NCBI GenBank assembly: GCA_903822375.1
Contig: CAIJOU010000194.1
Coordinates: 1 to 6,337, forward strand
Length of the DNA: 6,337 bases
Source of the DNA: Candidatus Hydrogenedentota bacterium
Lineage (GTDB): Bacteria; Hydrogenedentota; Hydrogenedentia; Hydrogenedentales; CAITNO01
Direction of reading: 5' to 3'
Positions 1 to 5,872 of the stretch are shown here, piece by piece. Under the pieces are notes generated by a model. That model made no database searches. It saw nothing but the letters and a program-made list of their open reading frames with translations, and was not told where the DNA came from. Every line of letters begins with the position of its first letter. The first letter of the stretch is position 1. The position numbers and the translations under genes are program-made.

Positions 1-97
1 CGGTCCTTTCCCATGTGGTTGCTCTGTTAACAACATCATGAGACGAAGCGGCGCATCTTTTCACCTCTCACTGGGTTGTGGGCAACGCCCACGTTGG
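1..97 (-). mobile_element. Terminal fragment of an IS-like element (left copy, partial)
   Basis: These 97 bases are identical to 3373-3469, which is the upstream end of the full element copy further right. Bases 12-14 read CAT on the plus strand, so the fragment holds the start codon and first few codons of the same leftward gene (MGKD...), followed by its whole upstream region. The two copies stop matching at base 98 versus 3470, which fixes this end of the element as ...CCCACGTTGG. The rest of this copy lies left of the window. A small inverted repeat, GTGGGC-AAC-GCCCAC, sits at 78-92. Identity over all 97 bases means the copies are recent or still active, or that the assembly broke at a repeat here. 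Confidence 0.8.
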
Positions 98-100
98 GAG
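97..100 (+). promoter_or_regulatory. Ribosome binding site of the ATPase gene at the element junction
   Basis: GGAG ends 8 bases before the ATG at 109. It spans the boundary between the shared 97-base element end and unique DNA, so part of the ribosome binding site may be supplied by the element. This site is why ATG 109 is preferred over TTG 76, which lies inside the repeat, and over ATG 133, which has no comparable site. Confidence 0.55.
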
Positions 101-108
101 ATGGTGTG

Positions 109-1653
109 ATGAGTGACGAAAAAGCGGGGTTCATGTCTGAGTCTAGAACTGCGTTACCGGTCATTGATGTTTCCGGTCAGCCGCGTGATGTGCTTCGCGA
201 GGTGTGGGATGTCGTGTTTGCGGTGAATAGCCCTCCTCGTTTCTTTCAGCGTGGCGGTGTGCTGGTATGTCTCTCGGCGGAGGACGGATGTGGCGGTCTT
301 GGGGTTAATGGCCAGCAGGACAGGGTGCTTCAACGCGTGACAAAAGACGCGCTCGCGGGATTGCTTGTCGAGCATGCGGATTGGGTCAGGGACGGCCGGA
401 ATGTGCTTCCCCCCGAATTCATTCTTCGGCTTATGATCGCGAAGCCGCATCCCGCTTTGCCAGAACTGGAAATGGTAAGTTCGGTACCCGTGCTGACGGC
501 CACTGGCCGGTTGATATCGGAACCTGGGTATGACCCGGAGGGTCGCGTGCACCTCTGCCAGTCTGTTTCCGGGCTGGTGTTCCGCGGATGCGGGGCGGAC
601 GTCCAGGATTGTGCTGCGGCGTGCAGGTTCTTGCAGGAAGAACTTCTCGGCGATTTTCCTTTCACGGCCGATTCGGACCGCGCCCACGCCTTGGCTGCCA
701 TCCTAACCCATTTCGTGCGGCCTTTCCTGGGGAACGCCTGTGCCCCGTTAATAATCCTAACCGCGTCAACACCCGGCACGGGCAAAACCCTGTTTGCTTG
801 CCTTTTATCCGAGATCGTTGCCGAACGCCCACCGGCTATCACCACTGCAAATGCTCATGATGGCGAACTGCGCAAAAAACTGACTTCGTTCCTCCTTCAG
901 GCGACGCCAGTCGTCGTTCTGGACAACATCTCCCACGAATTGCTTGACAGCTCCAGTTTGGCAAGTGTTCTGACGGCGCCTGTGTGGACCGACCGCCTAC
1001 TGGGGCGCAGCCGGGCTGCAAGCGTCCCTAACCAAACCTTGTGGATGGCCACGGGCAATAATCCCCGCCTCAGCATGGAGCTTGCGCGCCGTTCAGTCCG
1101 TATTCGGCTTGATGCGCAGATCGAGCGCCCCTGGCTTCGGTCAGGTTTTCGGCATCCGGACCTTATGAGTTGGGTTCGAGAACACCGGCCCGAGCTGGTT
1201 CGGGCCTGTCTGACCCTGGTGCAAACTTGGCTGGACGCGGGGCGGCCCCATGGGGTTGTCCAGCCGTTGGGTTCTTTTGAAGTGTGGTCACGGACCCTGG
1301 GTGGCATACTTGACGTCGCTGGCGTGGGCGGTGGTTTCCTCGCGGACCTTAATGAAATGTACCGCGAGGTCGATGCCGAGGGCGAGGCTTGGCGTATCCT
1401 GACCCAATGCTGGTGGGCTCGGTTTCAAGGACAATATGTGCGGGTTACGGATCTTCTGCCGATGTGCGTCGAGAACGATCTTTTTTCCGATGTATTGGGG
1501 CAGGGAACAGAACGTTCCCAAAAATCCAGGCTGGGTCATGCGCTGCAACGCAACGGCGGCCGGGTGTTCAACGGTATGCGTATCGAGAAAGATCTGCAGA
1601 GCTTGCACAATTCCGGGCGGTACCGGCTTCGCCCGCTCTCCCATTCCGTGTAA
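109..1653 (+). CDS. Replication-type P-loop ATPase (primase/helicase family, helicase part)
   Basis: The 514-residue product resembles the ATPase found in phage, plasmid and integrative-element primase/helicases. Residue numbers are from ATG 109. Walker A is STPGTGKT (about 220-227), Walker B is VVVLDN (268-273), a sensor-1-like ATGNN is at 314-318, and an arginine-finger candidate, ARRSVRIRLD, is around 326-335. The pattern 'PPRFFQRGG' near residue 45 and 'PGYDPEG' near 140 are typical of the region before the motor in this family. The C-terminal ~80 residues look like a winged-helix DNA-binding tail. There is no TOPRIM or zinc-finger primase part, so any priming activity would come from another protein. 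Likely role (inference): DNA unwinding or initiator loading during replication of a mobile element. The gene sits between two copies of an IS-like element, with one boundary 11 bases upstream and another close to the stop codon. An in-frame TTG at 76 would add 11 residues encoded mainly by the element end, and is judged unlikely. The family assignment is from recognition, not from a search. Confidence 0.8.
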   Translation: MSDEKAGFMSESRTALPVIDVSGQPRDVLREVWDVVFAVNSPPRFFQRGGVLVCLSAEDGCGGLGVNGQQDRVLQRVTKDALAGLLVEHADWVRDGRNVLPPEFILRLMIAKPHPALPELEMVSSVPVLTATGRLISEPGYDPEGRVHLCQSVSGLVFRGCGADVQDCAAACRFLQEELLGDFPFTADSDRAHALAAILTHFVRPFLGNACAPLIILTASTPGTGKTLFACLLSEIVAERPPAITTANAHDGELRKKLTSFLLQATPVVVLDNISHELLDSSSLASVLTAPVWTDRLLGRSRAASVPNQTLWMATGNNPRLSMELARRSVRIRLDAQIERPWLRSGFRHPDLMSWVREHRPELVRACLTLVQTWLDAGRPHGVVQPLGSFEVWSRTLGGILDVAGVGGGFLADLNEMYREVDAEGEAWRILTQCWWARFQGQYVRVTDLLPMCVENDLFSDVLGQGTERSQKSRLGHALQRNGGRVFNGMRIEKDLQSLHNSGRYRLRPLSHSV

Positions 1654-1680
1654 TCAGCACCTAATCCACCTGTGCCCAGA

Positions 1681-1708
1681 AGTCGACTAAGTCGACTAAA
1701 TCGACCTC
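1681..1708. repeat. Tandem 9-base repeat and hairpin near the left end of the element
   Basis: GTCGACTAA occurs twice in a row (1682-1690, 1691-1699), followed by a degraded third unit, ATCGACCTC. Because GTCGAC is its own complement, 1681-1697 can also fold as a 7-base-pair stem (AGTCGAC/GTCGACT) with a TAA loop. It lies between the two converging genes. It could be an end-recognition structure of the element or act as a weak bidirectional terminator. There is no T-run after it, so the second reading is weaker. Confidence 0.6.
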
Positions 1709-1802
1709 ACCCCCCAGTGGCTTGGTGTTCCGGCCATTTCAAGACCATAGGAACACGCTTAGTACCTTATCCTCGTGCATGAGTAAGAAACAACAAGAAG
1801 TT

Positions 1803-3386
1803 TCACGCAGCGAACTCCATAAGTTGTTTTGTGGAAGCGGTTAACATGGCGCAGAGAGCGGCGGCCAATTCCTGGCCTTTCTTCGTAAGGGCATACTTCT
1901 TCTGCCGCCCAAGCTTGCGTATGAGCCCGTGGTCGCGCAGCAGGCGCAGTTGGCGGCTGATCTTGGCGGACAGTTGCTTTTCCGTCATTTCATAGCCGGG
2001 CTTGCCGCGGAGTTTCTCCCGCAGAGTCTTGTTGCACAAACCGGACACGCAAAGCTCCGGCGCGCCGAGCGCCTGCAAAAGGGCGCGGTCCTTTCCCGTG
2101 GGGTCCAGGGCGCGCACGCGGCGGCCCTGTTTGACGCGGGGCCTGACCACCTTGTCGAGCAGTTCGCGAACGGGCGTCTCGCACTGCGCCGAGGCCAGAT
2201 TGTCCAGGAGGCGGTCGTTGATTTGCCCGGAGATCTGGGCGCGCAACGCGGTGTCGGCCACGCCCTTGCGCAGCGGAAGCAGCCGCTTGGGGTCCTCGGG
2301 ACTCTGCCCCTGGACGTGGCGGGGCGCGCGGAACATGGCCGGGTTGTTGATGGTCGTCTCCCCCCTGAGGATGTTCAGTTCGGTGTAGAGCTTGGCGCTG
2401 TTCTGGTTGACCCAGTGCCGGACGCGCGCCCCGTCGCCAAAGTCGAGCAGCCTGCTGGTGACCTCGTCGTGGTTGTCGGCGCGCGGCGTGCCGTCCATTT
2501 TCAGGGGCCGGTCCATGTAGCGCAGGACCCGTTCGGCGGTGCCGGTCATGAAGGCGTGGCGCAAAAGCGAATCCATGATCGGCACGATGTCCCTGCGCGA
2601 GCCAAATATGAAGTCTGTCGCCCATTCGCTCTGCCACAGGGTCCAGTAATACGACAGGCGGGGGCCGACGATGGCCTGTTTGGCGGGGAAAACACCGGCG
2701 GCGAAGCGGTCCAGAAGGGGCTCCCACCGTGTGTCGAGCTGCCGGTCAAGCAGGCGCTGGGCAAGCGGGTAGTCGCCGACATGGACGAATTTGTTGCCGC
2801 GCGCGACAAAGTCCGCGCCCCGGCGCTCCAGACCGCGACGCAGCCATTCGCGCCCGTTCATGCATATCTGGACGTGATAGGGAAACCAGGTCTGCAACCG
2901 CACATTCATAAACCCGTACTGCGGGTGGTCGAAGTAAAAGTACAGGTGCTTGCATTTCATCCAGTCCCGGGCAAGCACGGGGTGACCCGCCTGCGCGCTG
3001 TAACGCGCCCTGTACGAGAAGCACGATTCCACAGCGGAGTACACGCCGATGAGCCCCGATTCTATCCCGAGCCTTCTCTGCCGTGTGTGAGCCAAATCCT
3101 CTTTGCGCACCTTTGAAGAGCAGATCGGGATGATGCCCTCCCCGCAGTGTTTGCGCGCGCAACGTTCGGCGGCCCCCACCACCTCCGCCGTCTGGCCCAT
3201 CGCCCACGACTTGAAGTCCTTGTTCAGGACCCCTTGGGAACGGAAAAAACGCATGGCCCCCTCGGGATGCATCAGCGGAAGAATGGACCCCTTGAAGACT
3301 ATCCGGTCAAAACCCGTGAGAATCCCCTTGACAATGTCCCCGAATTTCGCTACAAACATGTTCATGCGCCGCCGGTCCTTTCCCAT
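1803..3386 (-). CDS. Putative transposase-like protein of the IS-like element, C-terminal winged helix
   Basis: The 527-residue protein is the only gene of the repeated element. I recognise it as resembling a widespread, often multi-copy family usually annotated as hypothetical; I cannot place it in a named transposase family. Conserved-looking blocks are GFDRIVFKG (25-33), HLYFYFDHPQYGFMNVRLQTW (147-167), QICMNGREWL (173-182), WQSEWATDF (251-259) and LRGETTINNP (340-349). No clear DDE triad or HUH (His-hydrophobic-His) motif can be picked out by eye. Residues about 465-515 look like a winged-helix DNA-binding domain of the ArsR/MarR type (MTEKQLSAKISRQL, then KKYALTKKG), suited to binding element ends. 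ATG 3386 has no good ribosome site. Internal ATGs at 3365 and 3359 are plausible true starts, and the first is preceded by AAGGA within codons 3-4. The role in transposition is inferred from the duplicated element end, not from a known catalytic motif. Base composition is GC-richer than in the neighbouring genes, with long open antisense frames. Confidence 0.65.
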   Translation of the reverse strand: MGKDRRRMNMFVAKFGDIVKGILTGFDRIVFKGSILPLMHPEGAMRFFRSQGVLNKDFKSWAMGQTAEVVGAAERCARKHCGEGIIPICSSKVRKEDLAHTRQRRLGIESGLIGVYSAVESCFSYRARYSAQAGHPVLARDWMKCKHLYFYFDHPQYGFMNVRLQTWFPYHVQICMNGREWLRRGLERRGADFVARGNKFVHVGDYPLAQRLLDRQLDTRWEPLLDRFAAGVFPAKQAIVGPRLSYYWTLWQSEWATDFIFGSRRDIVPIMDSLLRHAFMTGTAERVLRYMDRPLKMDGTPRADNHDEVTSRLLDFGDGARVRHWVNQNSAKLYTELNILRGETTINNPAMFRAPRHVQGQSPEDPKRLLPLRKGVADTALRAQISGQINDRLLDNLASAQCETPVRELLDKVVRPRVKQGRRVRALDPTGKDRALLQALGAPELCVSGLCNKTLREKLRGKPGYEMTEKQLSAKISRQLRLLRDHGLIRKLGRQKKYALTKKGQELAAALCAMLTASTKQLMEFAA

Positions 3387-3449
3387 GTGGTTGCTCTGTT
3401 AACAACATCATGAGACGAAGCGGCGCATCTTTTCACCTCTCACTGGGTT

Positions 3450-3464
3450 GTGGGCAACGCCCAC
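3450..3464. repeat. Hairpin at the right end of the IS-like element
   Basis: GTGGGC-AAC-GCCCAC forms a perfect 6-base-pair stem with a 3-base loop, ending 5 bases before the element boundary at 3469. The identical structure is at 78-92 in the left copy. It is a candidate recognition site for the element's protein. Confidence 0.6.
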
Positions 3465-3469
3465 GTTGG

Positions 3470-3662
3470 AATCAATCTCCAATTGTCCGGGCAGTCGCCA
3501 ATGGCTTGGCCATACAGGTTTACCCGCAGCTGCTCTGTTGTCCCCGATAGCAAGAGGGCGGCGCACATTTTCCAAACCAATCACGTCAATCATGTCAGGC
3601 AGGCGCTACGAAAGATTCACCCTTTAATGGCGCCGGCGCAAGAAACAAACAAGGAAACAGGA
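3470..3662 (+). other. Leader region upstream of the chaperone cluster
   Basis: These bases lie between the element end and the ribosome binding site of the GrpE-like gene. The frame of that gene stays open back to GTG 3450, with ATGs at 3501 and 3627, but none of these has a good ribosome site and the predicted upstream peptide shows no GrpE-like pattern. The promoter of the cluster should lie here or in the element end. I see no CIRCE heat-shock operator and no convincing sigma-70 or heat-shock sigma promoter. Confidence 0.4.
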
Positions 3663-3669
3663 AAGGAGG
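3663..3669 (+). promoter_or_regulatory. Strong Shine-Dalgarno that sets a GTG start
   Basis: AAGGAGG ends 8 bases before GTG 3678. It is the only strong ribosome binding site in the open frame, so it decides the start of the GrpE-like gene. Confidence 0.75.
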
Positions 3670-3677
3670 CACGCGCC

Positions 3678-4193
3678 GTGAAATCACGCCTGGCAAAGAA
3701 GATTATGGGGCAAATGCTTCAACACCAGATGCAGCCTCTGGTTGGGGCCATTTCCAGGGAAGTCGTCAAGCTGCTTCATACGGAAAAGAATCCGTGTGCA
3801 CAGAACGACGGCTCCCGGATGGAGGCGGCAAGGCGGCTTATCGCGGCCCTCGACATTATTGAAGGCTGGGAGCAGGGCTCCGGCAAACCGGCACCAACGG
3901 GACATCGCTGCGGTTGTCAGCACGTGTTTGCGGTTCTCCGGCGGAACGTGTTGGACGGCCTGCAGTTGCTGGGTGTGGAACGGATGGAGGAAACAGCACG
4001 CGTGGATTACTCGATACACGACCCCATCGAGGTACTACCCGCTCCAGGCGGCGCAGACGATGACGGGCGCATCGCGCAGGTTATTCGCAGTGGTTACAGG
4101 ACAGGCGACAAGGTCTTGCGGCCAATGATTGTAAGTGTGTGGAAGTATGCAGAAACAGCAGACGAACCAAAAACGACGCAACAAGAAGCGTAA
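3678..4193 (+). CDS. GrpE-like nucleotide exchange factor (divergent)
   Basis: The 171-residue protein matches the GrpE plan. A helical N-terminal half contains ARRLIAALDIIEG (51-63), corresponding to the 'LLPVLDNLERAL' region of GrpE. A second helix is at VLRRNVLDGLQLLGVERM (86-103), and the C-terminal beta domain begins at VDYSIHDPIEVLP (109-121, conserved His 114) and continues through GRIAQVIRSGYRTGDKVLRP (130-149). GrpE releases ADP from Hsp70 so that substrate can be released, and here the gene is followed 14 bases later by an Hsp70, which supports a dedicated pair. It is shorter than E. coli GrpE (197 residues), mainly because the N-terminal stalk helix is short. An unusual C-G-C motif with flanking histidines (HRCGCQH, 76-82) sits before the second helix. 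The start is GTG with a very good ribosome site. It is likely an accessory paralogue rather than the housekeeping GrpE (inference from divergence and context). Confidence 0.85.
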   Translation: MKSRLAKKIMGQMLQHQMQPLVGAISREVVKLLHTEKNPCAQNDGSRMEAARRLIAALDIIEGWEQGSGKPAPTGHRCGCQHVFAVLRRNVLDGLQLLGVERMEETARVDYSIHDPIEVLPAPGGADDDGRIAQVIRSGYRTGDKVLRPMIVSVWKYAETADEPKTTQQEA

Positions 4194-4195
4194 GA

Positions 4196-4201
4196 AAGGA
4201 G
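4196..4201 (+). promoter_or_regulatory. Shine-Dalgarno of the Hsp70-like gene
   Basis: AAGGAG lies 6 bases before ATG 4208, in the 14-base gap after the GrpE-like stop codon. It favours ATG 4208 over the in-frame GTG 4139, which would overlap the end of the GrpE-like gene and add 23 residues unlike any Hsp70 N-terminus. Confidence 0.75.
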
Positions 4202-4207
4202 CACAAC

Positions 4208-5767
4208 ATGGGACGTTCCAAGAAACAAAAACGCATAATGCTTGCCGTGGATCTGGGTACGGGCAACTACAAATGCGCCGGTCTTTTCCCTGATGGGAGT
4301 ATCGAAGCAATTCCCGATGCCGATGGCAAGTTTGGCACGCCGTCTGTGATCGCGTTCCAGGAAGGCGATCCCTTGAAGGCAATTTTTGGGAAGGCGGCGG
4401 TCAACTATCAGAAAATCCACCCGGAGTGGGCGGTGGACACGAACAAGCGGCTCCGCGGCAAGGGGGACATTGTCGCCCTGGTGGATGCCTCGGGCAAGAT
4501 GTGGACCTCGGGCGAGTTGGAAACAATGTTTCTCCAGAACATGCTCGAACAGGCCAAGATCTTCCTTGGCCCGGATATCCTGATTGACGGTGTTCTGGCA
4601 ACGGTGCCCGCATGCTTCAATCAGGCTGAACGGGAAGCCACCATCCTCATTCTCGAGCGGGCTGGGTGCCATTCCCTGGGCACCCTAAACGAGCCGACAG
4701 GAGCGGTCATCCATTTCTGTCAGGAGAAAGTGGAAAGCGGAATCGCGGTCGTCATGGATTGTGGATGCGGCACAAGCGACGTGACGGTGATAAAGATCCT
4801 GAAGAAGAACACGTTTCAAGTGCTATCCACCCGGGGCCGTCAGGATCTTGCGGGAACGGAACTTAGCATGGCCCTGATGCGGCACTGCGCGCAAATCATG
4901 TCGGAACGCGGTGTGAAATGCGAACCCGAACGCAATCGCAGGGAATACGCGCTTCTCAGGGAACAGTGCGAGGATGCAAAGCATACCCTCTCAACGCTCG
5001 AGTCCGCGCAATTAAGCTGGTACTGGGAGGGTCAGCTGTTCGACACGCAAATCGAGCGGTCCCAGTTTGAGGCGCTCATCGTCCCTGTGGTGTCGGGAAT
5101 TCGTGAGCTCATCCTGGAATCCCTTTCCATGGCCAATATGAAACCCGATGCGTTGGACTATGTTGTCCCCGTTGGGGGCACCTGCCGGACGCCCGCTATT
5201 CTGGCGCTTCTCGAAGAAATGTTCGGCCCCGGAAAAATACGCAGGGACTGCGACGTGGACCGGGCCGTGGTGTTAGGGGCTGCGGCCAGTATCGGCATGA
5301 AGGTCAAGGAGTGCATCGCGCAAGGCGATTACGTCTTGGAGGACATTGTGCCCGAATACACCTTGCCCGTCAATGAAACGAAAGAAATATTCGGACGTCC
5401 ATTCGGCCTCGTCGCGAAGAGCGAAGCCACCGGGAAAGATGAGTTTGTCGTTCTTCTGCCCGAAGATACGACGTTGCCCTGCAGTGCGAGCAAGCGTTTC
5501 GGGATAGACAGACCGGACTGGACGCCCATCGGTGAAGTCACCATCTCCATTCTCGAAGGCCAAACCGGATGCGGACTTGAGCAGACCCGTGTGCTTCACG
5601 CGTTCAATCTGGAGAACCTGCCGGCCGGTCCCAACAAGAACCGTATCGAAATCCATTTCATGGGTGATACGAGTGCAATGCTTTCCGTGCGCGCGATCGA
5701 CACGTTCACTGGAAAAGAGGTCGTGGAAACCGTCGATGCCAGCAGCGCCAAGAAACGGGCCAGCTAA
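4208..5767 (+). CDS. Hsp70/DnaK-like chaperone ATPase without the C-terminal lid
   Basis: The 519-residue protein has a complete Hsp70 nucleotide-binding domain. It shows phosphate-1 loop AVDLGTGNYK (13-22), NKRLRG (79-84, Lys 80 aligning with the catalytic lysine of DnaK), ATVPACFNQAEREAT (131-145), LNEPTGA (160-166), phosphate-2 loop MDCGCGTSDVTV (183-194, Thr 189 matching the catalytic-loop threonine), and the adenosine motif VPVGGTCRTPA (320-330) with VLGAA (355-359). A linker-like DYVLEDIVPEYTLPV (374-388) precedes a beta substrate-binding domain: VVLLPEDTTLP (414-424), GEVTISILEGQ (442-452) and IEIHFMGDTSAMLSVRAID (480-498). The chain then ends in a short basic tail, KKRAS. DnaK has about 640 residues; the helical lid and C-terminal EEVD-like region are absent. 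Without a lid, substrates should be held only transiently, so the protein may act as an ATP-dependent switch or remodeller of a specific partner (inference). The immediate GrpE-like neighbour upstream supports function. No J-domain protein is in the window. The phosphate-2 loop is unusual in carrying CGCG instead of LGGG. Confidence 0.9.
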   Translation: MGRSKKQKRIMLAVDLGTGNYKCAGLFPDGSIEAIPDADGKFGTPSVIAFQEGDPLKAIFGKAAVNYQKIHPEWAVDTNKRLRGKGDIVALVDASGKMWTSGELETMFLQNMLEQAKIFLGPDILIDGVLATVPACFNQAEREATILILERAGCHSLGTLNEPTGAVIHFCQEKVESGIAVVMDCGCGTSDVTVIKILKKNTFQVLSTRGRQDLAGTELSMALMRHCAQIMSERGVKCEPERNRREYALLREQCEDAKHTLSTLESAQLSWYWEGQLFDTQIERSQFEALIVPVVSGIRELILESLSMANMKPDALDYVVPVGGTCRTPAILALLEEMFGPGKIRRDCDVDRAVVLGAAASIGMKVKECIAQGDYVLEDIVPEYTLPVNETKEIFGRPFGLVAKSEATGKDEFVVLLPEDTTLPCSASKRFGIDRPDWTPIGEVTISILEGQTGCGLEQTRVLHAFNLENLPAGPNKNRIEIHFMGDTSAMLSVRAIDTFTGKEVVETVDASSAKKRAS

Positions 5768-5778
5768 TTGTTCAGAAG

Positions 5779-5820
5779 GGGCCGGAGGCCAAAGGCTGCC
5801 TCCGGCCCGGTGAGTCTTTT
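5779..5820 (+). terminator. GC-rich hairpin with T-rich tail between the Hsp70-like and VWA genes
   Basis: GGGCCGGAGGC (5779-5789) pairs perfectly with GCCTCCGGCCC (5798-5808), an 11-base-pair stem with an 8-base loop. CGG-free short spacing then leads to TCTTTT at 5815-5820. It resembles an intrinsic terminator, although the T-run is short and begins a few bases after the stem. It may end the grpE-hsp70 transcript, reduce read-through to the VWA gene, or protect the upstream mRNA end. Confidence 0.6.
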
Positions 5821-5857
5821 CCAGAAAGCAGTAAAGGCCATCAAGACCAACCCACAT

Positions 5858-5864
5858 AGGAGGT
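5858..5864 (+). promoter_or_regulatory. Shine-Dalgarno of the VWA gene
   Basis: AGGAGGT ends 8 bases before ATG 5873, close to the ideal sequence and spacing. It selects this start over the out-of-frame ATG at 5866. Confidence 0.75.
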
Positions 5865-5872
5865 AATGAGTC

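Larger units (their letters stand above)
1657..3469 (-). mobile_element. IS-like element, full copy, family not identified
   Basis: The right end (3469) is well fixed, because the sequence identical to 1-97 stops there. The left end is uncertain. It must lie between the ATPase stop codon and the end of the leftward gene (1654-1802). AATCA at 1652-1656 matches AATCA at 3470-3474 immediately beyond the right end, so a 5-base target duplication with the element at 1657-3469 is possible; AATC at 1663-1666 is a weaker alternative. No convincing terminal inverted repeat is visible: the right end read inward begins CCAACGTGGGC and nothing similar occurs on the left. Both ends carry short hairpins of similar shape (1681-1697 and 3450-3464). 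One long gene fills the element. Evidence for mobility is the exact second copy of its end in this window plus this simple one-gene structure. Confidence 0.6.

Noticed and set aside
1682..1708. Origin iterons or a CRISPR-like repeat
   Set aside because: There are only two exact 9-base units and one degraded unit, with no spacers and no initiator sites next to them, so it is too little for either call.
1929..3116. Long plus-strand open frame (395 codons) opposite the element gene
   Set aside because: It lies antisense to a gene with recognisable conserved blocks, has low-complexity composition expected from GC-rich antisense frames, and shows no domain pattern.
3450..3677. N-terminal extension of the GrpE-like gene from GTG 3450, ATG 3501 or ATG 3627
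   Set aside because: No good ribosome site precedes these starts, the first lies in the element end, and the extension has no GrpE-like features; GTG 3678 has AAGGAGG at ideal spacing.
3470..3677. Heat-shock control element (CIRCE) or heat-shock sigma promoter before the chaperone genes
   Set aside because: I looked for the TTAGCACTC/GAGTGCTAA inverted repeat and for CTTGAA-type promoter boxes and found no convincing match.
4139..4207. Hsp70 start at GTG 4139
   Set aside because: It would overlap the end of the GrpE-like gene and add 23 residues not found in Hsp70 N-termini; ATG 4208 has AAGGAG 6 bases upstream.
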